Program-made: the position numbers and the translations under genes
The notes under the pieces: model-generated
Databases searched by the model: none
What the model was told of the DNA's origin: nothing
What the model saw: the letters and a program-made list of their open reading frames with translations, nothing else
Shown here: piece after piece, positions 1 through 6,189 of the stretch
Numbering within the stretch: the first letter of the stretch is position 1
Layout: every line of letters starts with the position of its first letter
NCBI GenBank assembly: GCA_964545855.1
Contig: CAZJHD010000049.1
Coordinates: 1 to 31,533 of the forward strand
From: CAZJHD01 sp964545855
Lineage (GTDB): Bacteria; Planctomycetota; UBA1135; JACQFD01
DNA: 31,533 bases
Direction of reading: 5' to 3'

Positions 1-33
1 CGCACGCGGCGCGCGAGGGAGAGGAGAGAGAAA

Positions 34-80
34 GGGGTCTGACCCCATTCCCGGGCCCATTCCCGGGGCCCAATCCCGAG
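34..80. repeat. REP-like palindrome followed by CCCATTCCCGGG repeats
   Basis: Positions 34-46 are a perfect 6-bp inverted repeat around one base (GGGGTC T GACCCC). It runs directly into two exact tandem copies of CCCATTCCCGGG (44-55, 56-67) and a degenerate third copy (69-80). A compact palindrome plus short repeats in an intergenic region looks like a dispersed REP-type element. No transposase is visible in the window, so the mobilising partner, if any, is elsewhere. Confidence 0.5.
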
Positions 81-110
81 GCACAGCGCGGCCGGCTCGG
101 GGCGCGCCGC

Positions 111-116
111 TACCAT
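111..116 (+). promoter_or_regulatory. candidate -10 element (TACCAT)
   Basis: A TAnnnT hexamer inside GC-rich sequence, 10 bases before the GTG start at 127. There is no recognisable -35 and no Shine-Dalgarno sequence. The spacing would give a leaderless or nearly leaderless mRNA. Weak alone; supported by similar hexamers before other genes here. Confidence 0.3.
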
Positions 117-126
117 CGCCTCCCGA

Positions 127-1005
127 GTGAGACCCACGCTCCACGGATGCCTGGCCGCGGCGGTGACGCCGCTCCGCGACGGAGGTCGCGCGCTCGACGA
201 GGCGGCGGTCGGTCCCTACGTCGACCTCCTCGTCGCGGCGCGGCTCGACGGCATCCTCGCTCTCGGAACGACGGGCGAGGGGATCCTCCTCTCCGCCGAC
301 GAGCGGCGCCGCGTGGCGCGGCGCTTCGTCGAGGCGGCGGCGGGGCGCGTCGACGTGGCGATCCACTGCGGCGCGCAGACGACGGCCGAGACGGCGGCCC
401 TCTGCGCCGACGCGGCCGCGATCGGCGCGGCGGCCGTCGCCGTGATCGGACCGCCCTACTTCGCCCTCGACGAGCGATCGCTCCTCGGCCACTTCGCCGC
501 CGCCGCCGCCGCCTGCGCGCCGCTGCCGTTCTACGTCTACGAGTTCGCGGCCCGCGCCGGCTACGCGGTGCCGCTCCCGGTGATCGCGCGCCTGCGCGAG
601 ACGGCGCCGAACCTCGTCGGCCTCAAGGTCTCGAACACGCCCTGGGAGCGCTTCGAGCCGTACCTCGTCGCGGGTCTCGACGTCTTCGTCGGCCCCGAGG
701 CGCTGATCGCGCGCGGCCTCGCGGCGGGCGCCTGCGGCGCCGTGTCGGGTCTCGCGGCGGCGTTCCCCGAGATCGTCGCCGCGCACGTGCGCGCGCCCGA
801 CGAGGCGGGCTCGCGCGCCGTCGCGGAGCTGCGCGCCGCCCTCCAAGCGCTCCCGTTCCACGCGGCGCAGAAGGAGATTCTCGCGCGGCGCGGGCTCCCG
901 ATCCGCGCCGACGTGCGCGCGCCGCTCCGCGGCCTCGACGACGCCGAGCGCCGTGTCCTCGACTCGATCCTCGCGCGCTGGCCCGCGAGCCCATGCGCAT
1001 CCTGA
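127..1005 (+). CDS. DHDPS/N-acetylneuraminate lyase family aldolase or deaminase
   Basis: A class I TIM-barrel aldolase-type enzyme of 292 residues, the usual family length. Family landmarks are present: GTTGE at residues 47-51 (carboxylate-binding loop), Tyr138 in FYVYEF (the catalytic Tyr position), and Lys167 in GLKVSN (Schiff-base Lys). The start is GTG. The gene overlaps the next one, an FAD amine oxidase, by 13 bases, so the two are probably translated together. A DHDPS-fold deaminase beside an FAD amine oxidase is the arrangement of hydroxyproline catabolism, where the deaminase acts on pyrroline-4-hydroxy-2-carboxylate. No hydroxyproline epimerase is visible, so that role is inference. 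Sialic acid lyase, KDG aldolase or true DapA activity cannot be excluded. Confidence 0.85.
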   Translation: MRPTLHGCLAAAVTPLRDGGRALDEAAVGPYVDLLVAARLDGILALGTTGEGILLSADERRRVARRFVEAAAGRVDVAIHCGAQTTAETAALCADAAAIGAAAVAVIGPPYFALDERSLLGHFAAAAAACAPLPFYVYEFAARAGYAVPLPVIARLRETAPNLVGLKVSNTPWERFEPYLVAGLDVFVGPEALIARGLAAGACGAVSGLAAAFPEIVAAHVRAPDEAGSRAVAELRAALQALPFHAAQKEILARRGLPIRADVRAPLRGLDDAERRVLDSILARWPASPCAS

Positions 1006-2057
1006 TCGCCGGCGCGGGCGCCATCGGCGCGAGCATCGCCCTCCATCTCGCCCAGCGCGGCGCCCGCGGCATCGTCGTCGCCGACCGCGCGCTCGCCATG
1101 GAGGGCGCGAGCGCGAAGGCGACGGGAGGGATCCGGCTTCAGTTCACGACCCCGGCGGAGATCGCCCTCGTGCGCCGCAGCGTCGCGTGGTTCGAGGAGC
1201 TCGGTCCGCCGCGCTTCGTGCAGGCGGGCTACCTGTTCCTCGCCACCACGGAGAAGGGCCGCGCCGAGCTGCGCGCGCGCTTCGAGACGCAGGCGCGCCT
1301 CGGCGTCCCCGTCGAGTGGGTCGACGCGGGGGGCGCGGCGCGCCTGGCGGCGGGGCTCCGCACCGACGGCGTCCTCGGGGGGATCTTCGGCCGCAAGGAC
1401 GGCCTCGCCGATCCGCCGGCCATCGGCCGCGAGATGCTGCGACGCGCCGTCTCCCTCGGCGTGGAGCTCCGCGAGCGGGCGGACGCGCGGACGCTCGAGG
1501 CCGACGTGCGCGTGATCGCCGCCGGCGCGCGGTCGCGCGAGGTGGGGGAGGCCTTCGGCGTCGACCTCCCGATCCGGCCGCTGCGGCGCCAGCTCCTCGA
1601 GACCACGGAGGTCGCCGGTCTCGACGCGATGCTGCCGATGGTCGTGGAGCACGACACGGGCTTCCACTTCCGCCGCCGCGACCGCTGCCTCCGCCTCGGC
1701 ATGCCCGATCCCGACGCGGTCTGGGGCTTCGACGAGGAGCCCGACCGATCCCTCGAGGCCGATCGCATGGAGCGCCTCGCGCGCCGCTTCCCGATCGCCG
1801 CGGGCGCGCGCGTCGAGCGCTCCTGGGCCGGGCTCTACGACATGACGCCCGACGCGCACCCGATCCTCGGCCGCGTCGCCGACGGCGTGTTCGCCGCCTG
1901 CGGATTCTCGGGCCACGGCTTCATGCAGTCGCCCGCCGTGGGCGAGGCGATCGCCGAGGAGATCCTCGAGGGCGCGACCTCCTTCGATCTCGCGCCCTTC
2001 CGTCTCGCGCGCTTCGCGGGCGGCGCCGCCGATTTCTCGTCCGTGCATCCCCTCTGA
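993..2057 (+). CDS. FAD-dependent amine/amino-acid oxidoreductase (DAO family)
   Basis: A 354-residue cytosolic flavoprotein of the D-amino-acid oxidase/sarcosine oxidase beta-subunit type. The N-terminus carries the dinucleotide-binding GAGAIG (residues 7-12), then the family signature TGGIRLQF. Near the C-terminus are SWAGLYDMTPDAHPILG and CGFSGHGF, which close the FAD site in this family. The ATG at 993 is chosen because the Rossmann strand begins at residue 3; the frame stays open further upstream, but that stretch is antisense-like low-complexity Arg-rich sequence. It overlaps the DHDPS-like gene by 13 bases. Probable reaction: oxidation of a secondary or D-amino acid to the imine, whose product the upstream enzyme could process. 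The substrate is not known. Confidence 0.85.
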   Translation: MRILIAGAGAIGASIALHLAQRGARGIVVADRALAMEGASAKATGGIRLQFTTPAEIALVRRSVAWFEELGPPRFVQAGYLFLATTEKGRAELRARFETQARLGVPVEWVDAGGAARLAAGLRTDGVLGGIFGRKDGLADPPAIGREMLRRAVSLGVELRERADARTLEADVRVIAAGARSREVGEAFGVDLPIRPLRRQLLETTEVAGLDAMLPMVVEHDTGFHFRRRDRCLRLGMPDPDAVWGFDEEPDRSLEADRMERLARRFPIAAGARVERSWAGLYDMTPDAHPILGRVADGVFAACGFSGHGFMQSPAVGEAIAEEILEGATSFDLAPFRLARFAGGAADFSSVHPL

Positions 2058-2067
2058 CACGAAGCCC

Positions 2068-2805
2068 ATGGGCCGAGTCTCCGTCTCCTCCGCTCTCCTC
2101 CTCCTCCTCGCGAGCGCCTGCGGCACCGCCCCCTCGCTCCTCGACCGCGCCGTGCCGCTCCACGAGGCGACGGCGCCGAAGATCCACGACGCGCGGATGG
2201 ACCGCTTCGAGGAGATGGCGCGGCGCGCGAAGGCGAGCCCCGACGCGGCGATCGTCTTCGTCGGCGACTCCATCACGGAGGGATGGGAGGGCGCGGGGCG
2301 CGAGGTCTGGGCCGAGCGCTACGCGCCGCGCGGCGCGCTGCAGCTCGGCGTCGGCGGCGACCGCACGGAGCACGTGCTCGCGCGCCTCGACGCGGGGCAG
2401 CTGGACGGTCTCCACCCGCGCGTCCTCGTGCTCATGATCGGCACGAACAACACGGGCCACCGGCGCGAGGCGCCGGAGCGGATCGCCGACGGCGTGACGG
2501 CGATCCTGCAGCAGTGCATGCGGCGCCTGCCGGACACGAGGATCCTCCTGCTGGCGATCTTCCCGCGCGGCGCAACGCCGGACGACGCCATGCGGCGCAA
2601 CAACGAGGCGGCGAACCGTCTCCTGCGGGAGCTCGCCGACGGAGACAGGATCCGCTGGGTCGATCTCGCGCCCGGCTTCCTCGAGCCCGACGGCTCGCTC
2701 TCGAAGTCGGTGATGCCCGACCTGCTGCATCTCAGCCCCGACGGCTACCGCCGCTGGGCCGACGCCATGGAGCCCGAGCTGGCGCGGCTCCTCGCGGAGC
2801 GGTGA
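2068..2805 (+). CDS. SGNH/GDSL hydrolase lipoprotein (PAF-acetylhydrolase-like)
   Basis: A 245-residue esterase with all SGNH blocks: GDSIT at 66-70 (nucleophile Ser68), GVGGD at 94-98, GTNN at 125-128, and D218-x-x-H221 in DLLHLSPDGY. The closest general family is the platelet-activating-factor acetylhydrolase beta/gamma type. The N-terminus has a hydrophobic stretch ending in LASAC, a good lipobox with Cys18, so the protein is probably a lipid-anchored enzyme outside the cytoplasm. It begins 10 bases after the FAD oxidase and is likely in the same operon, though the two share no obvious pathway. The substrate is probably an acyl or acetyl ester on a glycan or lipid, by family inference only. 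Confidence 0.87.
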   Translation: MGRVSVSSALLLLLASACGTAPSLLDRAVPLHEATAPKIHDARMDRFEEMARRAKASPDAAIVFVGDSITEGWEGAGREVWAERYAPRGALQLGVGGDRTEHVLARLDAGQLDGLHPRVLVLMIGTNNTGHRREAPERIADGVTAILQQCMRRLPDTRILLLAIFPRGATPDDAMRRNNEAANRLLRELADGDRIRWVDLAPGFLEPDGSLSKSVMPDLLHLSPDGYRRWADAMEPELARLLAER

Positions 2806-2811
2806 GCCGGA

Positions 2812-2828
2812 GAGGGCGCCGATCCCTC
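2812..2828. terminator. weak hairpin between convergent genes
   Basis: GAGGG and CCCTC, separated by 7 bases, lie in the 33-base gap between two convergent genes. The stem is short and has no T-run, so this is a tentative bidirectional terminator. Confidence 0.2.
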
Positions 2829-2838
2829 CTCGATCCCT

Positions 2839-4773
2839 CTAACCCTTCGGCGTGGCGAGGATCTCGCGGACGCGCTGCACCAGCGCGCGCGGCAGGAACG
2901 GCTTCTGCAGGAACCCGACGCCGCGGCTGTCGACGCCCGCCTCGTCGAGGATGTCGGCGGCGTAGCCCGACACGAAGAGGACGCGCGTCTCGGGGTGGAT
3001 CTTCGCCACGGCCTCGGCCACCTCGCGGCCGTTGCGCTCCGGCATGATCACGTCCGTCACCAGCAGGTCGATCGGCTCCCGCCGCCCGCGCGCGAGCCGC
3101 AGCGCCTCGGCGCCGCTCCCGGCCGAGAGGACGCGCATCCCGGCGCGCTCGAGCACCGACGCGATCAGACTGCGCACGGAGGGCTCGTCCTCGCACACGA
3201 GGGCGACGGCCCCCTGCTCGAGCGGCGGCGCCTCGGCGGGGACGTCGCTCTCGACGGCCGACTCGACCGTCGCCGGGAGGAACACGCGGAAGAGGGAGCC
3301 CTTGCCGAGCGTGCTCTCGACGGCGATGTGTCCACCGAGCTGCTGGGTGACGCCGAACACCGTCGCGAGTCCGAGACCCGTGCCGCGTCCGACGGGCTTC
3401 GTCGTGTAGATGGGCTCGAAGATGTGCTCCATCACGTCGGGAGCGATGCCGACGCCGTCGTCGCGCACCGACACCACGACGTGGCGTCCCGCGCGCGCTC
3501 CGGGGTGGGTCCTGCAGTGCGCTTCTCCGAGATCCGTCTCGTCGACCCCGACCTCGATGGAGCCGCCCCGCGGCAGCGCGTCGACGGCGTTCCCCACGAG
3601 GTTCAGAACGATCTGCTCGAGATGACTCGTCTCTCCGCGGACCCGCGCGGAGCCGGGCGTCACGCGCCGGCGCAGCTCGATCCGCTCGCCGGCGAGCCGG
3701 CGGAGGAGCGGCTCCATCGCGAGGACCACGCCGCGCGGGTCCACGACCTTCGCGTGGGGCACCGCACCTTGCCCGAGCGCGAGGAGCTGACGGGTGAGGG
3801 AGGCGGCACGCTCCGCGGCGTTGCGGATCTCCTCCAGGTGCGCGCGCGTCTCCGTGCCGTCGGCGGCGGCGGCGTCGCCGTGCAGGAGGAGATCGGTGCT
3901 CCCGAGGATCACCGTGAGGAGGTTGTTGAAGTCGTGGGCGACGCCGCCGGCGAGCGTTCCGAGGGCCTCCATGCGCTGCGAGCGCTGCAGCCGCTCGGCG
4001 AGGAGCGCCTTCTCCGCTTCGATGCGCTTGGCCTCCGTCACGTCGCGCGCGACGGCGCAGAGCAGGCCCGACTCCGTCACCCCGGCGGTCGACCAGGAGA
4101 GCCACCGGTAGGAGCCGTCGCGGCAGCGGTAGCGATTCTCGAAGTTGGCCACGGTCTTCCCGATGGAGACCGACTGCTTCGCCTCGGAGGTGCTCGGGAC
4201 GTCCTCGGGGTGCACGAAGTCGAGGTAGGGCTTCGTCGTGAGCGTCTCGGCGCTCCATCCGAGGACGCGCTCGAAGGCCGGGTTCACGCGGCGGAAGTAG
4301 CCGTTCGTGTCGGCGATGCAGAGGAGGTCCGTCGAGATGCGGAAGAAGTCGTCCAGGTCCCGCGCGGCTTCGTGGCGCGTCGTGACGTCTTGCACCGTCC
4401 CGACGAGGCGGACGATGCGCGCCGAGGCGTCGCGCACCGGGACGATCGTCGCGCGGTGATGGACGACGCGCCCGCTCGGGAGCCGGACGCGGTAGTCGTC
4501 CTCGACGCGCTCGCCGTCCGCCATCGCGCGCCGCACGTGCTCCTCGAGGCGCGCGCGGTCCTCCGGCTCGTAGGAGCGCAGCTTCTCCTCGTAGGACGGC
4601 GGGCCGAGGGCCGGGTCGCGATCGAAGAGGCGGAAGACCTCCGGCGACCAGCGGATCGTCCGCGAGTCGACGTCGAACTCCCAGTCGCCGATCCGCCCGA
4701 GCTCCTGCGTGCGGCGGAGCCGATCCTCGACCGCGCGGAGGGTCGCGATCGCGTCGTCGTCGGCGGGGTCCAT
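2839..4773 (-). CDS. hybrid sensor histidine kinase, PAS-PAS-HisKA-HATPase-REC
   Basis: A 644-residue cytosolic hybrid kinase with no transmembrane segment. Two PAS domains (about 22-135 and 140-250, each ending in a PAC-like DVT) are followed by HisKA with GVAHDFNN (phospho-His280). The HATPase domain has an N-box around Asn391/Asn395, the G1 box DDGVGI (438-443) and the G2 box GRGTGLGL (462-469). The C-terminal receiver has the acidic CEDE (527-530), phospho-acceptor Asp574 in VTDVIMP, and Lys624 in LQKPF. The ATG at 4773 is chosen because PAS begins about 20 residues later and because it falls 35 bases after the upstream DUF1080 stop. No response regulator lies nearby, so the partner and signal are unknown. 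Two soluble PAS domains suggest an intracellular redox or small-molecule signal. Confidence 0.9.
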   Translation of the reverse strand: MDPADDDAIATLRAVEDRLRRTQELGRIGDWEFDVDSRTIRWSPEVFRLFDRDPALGPPSYEEKLRSYEPEDRARLEEHVRRAMADGERVEDDYRVRLPSGRVVHHRATIVPVRDASARIVRLVGTVQDVTTRHEAARDLDDFFRISTDLLCIADTNGYFRRVNPAFERVLGWSAETLTTKPYLDFVHPEDVPSTSEAKQSVSIGKTVANFENRYRCRDGSYRWLSWSTAGVTESGLLCAVARDVTEAKRIEAEKALLAERLQRSQRMEALGTLAGGVAHDFNNLLTVILGSTDLLLHGDAAAADGTETRAHLEEIRNAAERAASLTRQLLALGQGAVPHAKVVDPRGVVLAMEPLLRRLAGERIELRRRVTPGSARVRGETSHLEQIVLNLVGNAVDALPRGGSIEVGVDETDLGEAHCRTHPGARAGRHVVVSVRDDGVGIAPDVMEHIFEPIYTTKPVGRGTGLGLATVFGVTQQLGGHIAVESTLGKGSLFRVFLPATVESAVESDVPAEAPPLEQGAVALVCEDEPSVRSLIASVLERAGMRVLSAGSGAEALRLARGRREPIDLLVTDVIMPERNGREVAEAVAKIHPETRVLFVSGYAADILDEAGVDSRGVGFLQKPFLPRALVQRVREILATPKG

Positions 4774-4808
4774 GGGGTCGATCGATCGCGCGCCGGCGTT
4801 GGGCCGTG

Positions 4809-5570
4809 TCACATCCTGCGGATCCAGATGTTCCGGAAGCGCACGGGATCGCCGTGGTCCTGCAGCACGAGCGGCGCCTCCGGCTCGTGGGGGGTGTAGG
4901 TAGGGAGCGCGCGGTGCACCGTGCCTCCCTGGATCTCGGCCGCGTGGTGCACGACGACGCCGTTGTGGAGGACCGTCACCGAGGCGTGCGTGGGGAGCTT
5001 CCCGTCCTCGAACCGCGGCGCGCGGAAGACGATGTCGTAGGTCTGCCATGCGCCGGGCGGGCGGCTCGCGTTCACGAGCGGCGGGCGCTGCCCGTAGAGC
5101 GCCGCCGCCTGGCCGTCGGCGTAGGTTCGGCTCTCGAAGGAGTCGAGGATCTGCACCTCGTAGCGCCCCATGAGGAAGACGCCGCTGTTGCCGCGGCCCT
5201 GCGATTCTCCGCGCGGCTCCGCCGGAGTCGCCCACTCGATGTGGAGCTGGCAGTCGCCGAAGCTCTCGCGCGTCACGAGGTTCCCCGTGCCGTTCACCTC
5301 CATCGCGCCGCCGGCGAGCTTCCACTTCGCGTCGCCGTCGCCCGAGCGCCAGGCCGCGAGGTCCTTCCCGTCGAAGAGGACGATCGCGTCGGAGGGCGGC
5401 GCGCCGGCGTCGCCCGGCGCGACGACCGGCGGCGCCGGCCGCTTCGAATCGTGGACGCGCCAGGACGTGCCCGGGATCACCGGCCCGTCGTCGTAGCCGA
5501 CGGGCCCGTCCTGGCTCGCGAGGAAGAAGGAGAGGCCGACCGTCGCGACGGCGAGGAGAGCGCACTTCAT
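4809..5570 (-). CDS. exported DUF1080 (3-keto-glycoside hydrolase-like) protein
   Basis: A 253-residue protein with a signal peptide (about 1-18, ending LAS before QDG) and one DUF1080 domain (about 65-253). The domain opens with IVLFDGKDLAAWRSGDG and ends with the typical VRFRNIWIRRM strand; the central RGNSGVFLMGRYEVQILDSF segment is highly characteristic. The family has a concanavalin-like beta-sandwich and includes enzymes that act on 3-keto-glycosides. The start at 5570 is chosen for the signal peptide; AGGA lies about 10 bases upstream. The histidine kinase follows 35 bases downstream on the same strand. The exact substrate is not deducible. Confidence 0.87.
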   Translation of the reverse strand: MKCALLAVATVGLSFFLASQDGPVGYDDGPVIPGTSWRVHDSKRPAPPVVAPGDAGAPPSDAIVLFDGKDLAAWRSGDGDAKWKLAGGAMEVNGTGNLVTRESFGDCQLHIEWATPAEPRGESQGRGNSGVFLMGRYEVQILDSFESRTYADGQAAALYGQRPPLVNASRPPGAWQTYDIVFRAPRFEDGKLPTHASVTVLHNGVVVHHAAEIQGGTVHRALPTYTPHEPEAPLVLQDHGDPVRFRNIWIRRM

Positions 5571-5577
5571 GGCCGAG

Positions 5578-5583
5578 ATCCTA
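5578..5583 (-). promoter_or_regulatory. candidate -10 (TAGGAT) or Shine-Dalgarno for the DUF1080 gene
   Basis: On the minus strand TAGGAT lies 7 bases before the start at 5570. It fits TAnnnT, but its AGGA could equally act as a ribosome-binding site; the sequence does not decide. Confidence 0.25.
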
Positions 5584-5595
5584 TTCCGCGCCGTG

Positions 5596-5601
5596 CACAA
5601 T
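5596..5601 (+). promoter_or_regulatory. candidate -10 (CACAAT) for the selenoprotein operon
   Basis: CACAAT matches four of six bases of TATAAT and is an AT-richer island in the 42-base divergent gap. The ATG at 5613 is 11 bases downstream, again giving a very short or absent leader. No clear -35. Confidence 0.3.
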
Positions 5602-5612
5602 CGCTCCTCGCC

Positions 5613-6182
5613 ATGGCCTTCCTCCCCTACGTCCCGCCGGAGCGCATCCCCGAGGACTGCGCCGTCGCCGACGACGACCACATCCTGCGGATCGACGGCG
5701 TGCACCCGCGCGTGATGCGCCAGCACTTCGACCTCTACGTCGAGCTGATGCGGCGGCCGGGACCGCTCACGCGCCGCGAGCGCGAGATGACGGCCGTGGT
5801 CGTCTCCGCGCGCAATCGCTGCCACTACTGACTCGTCCATCACGCGGCGGGGCTCCGTGGGATCCTCGAGAGAGACGGAATGGAGGCGGGCGCCGCGAAT
5901 CGCTGGGTGGAGAGCCTCGGCGGCGATTTCCGCGCGGCGGAGATGTCGCCCCGCGAGCGCGCGATCCTCGAGTACGCGGAGAAGCTCACCGTGGCGCCGG
6001 GCGACGTGCGTGCGGCGGACGTGGAGGCGCTGCGGGCGGCCGGTCTCGACGACCTCGCGATCCACGACCTCTGCGCCGTCGTCGCCTACTTCGCCTTCGT
6101 GAACCGGATCGCCGACGGGCTCGGCGTCGAGCTCGAGGAGCGTTGGCCCGCCGGTCTCCGCGCCCGCGACGCCGGTCGCTGA
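5613..6182 (+). CDS. AhpD/carboxymuconolactone-decarboxylase-fold selenoprotein (CxxU), peroxidase-related
   Basis: A 189-residue protein of the AhpD-like/peroxidase-related family if the in-frame TGA at 5829-5831 is read through. The redox site would be C70-H-Y-U73, with TGA exactly where relatives have the second Cys of CxxC. Numbered from that position, E58 and H77 fall where AhpD has its catalytic Glu (-15) and His (+4); the AhpD His next to the second Cys is Tyr72 here. After the TGA the same frame continues with family sequence: LVHHAAGL, MSPRERAILEYAEKLT, and a C-terminal helix AVVAYFAFVNRIADGL. There is no other stop. A stem-loop follows the TGA at a distance suited to a bacterial SECIS. 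The likely role is thiol/selenol-dependent peroxide reduction in the cytosol. The dehydrogenase gene starts 7 bases later. The alternative is a nonsense mutation or a Cys codon misread in the assembly (TGC/TGT to TGA). Confidence 0.8.
5841..5859 (+). promoter_or_regulatory. candidate bacterial SECIS stem-loop after the in-frame TGA
   Basis: CACG (5841-5844) pairs with CGTG (5856-5859). After one C-C mismatch, GG (5846-5847) pairs with CT (5853-5854, one G-T), leaving the loop CGGGG (5848-5852). The loop begins 16 bases after the TGA and has a G among its first two bases, as bacterial SECIS elements recognised by SelB usually do. The stem is short and imperfect, and GC-rich DNA forms such hairpins by chance, so the support comes mainly from its position. 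Confidence 0.45.
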
Positions 6183-6189
6183 TTCGTCC

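Noticed and set aside
147..992. N-terminal extension of the FAD oxidase back to 147
   Set aside because: The added sequence is Arg-rich shadow coding of the DHDPS-like gene; the Rossmann motif starts at ATG 993.
4774..5565. Extension of the histidine kinase frame upstream to 5565
   Set aside because: It overlaps the DUF1080 gene in another frame and is low-complexity; ATG 4773 precedes the PAS domain directly.
5829..5831. Reading the TGA as an ordinary stop followed by a separate gene at 5880
   Set aside because: The segments are in the same frame and together make one intact AhpD-like domain; 5832-5879 already encodes the conserved LVHHAAGL before the first ATG.
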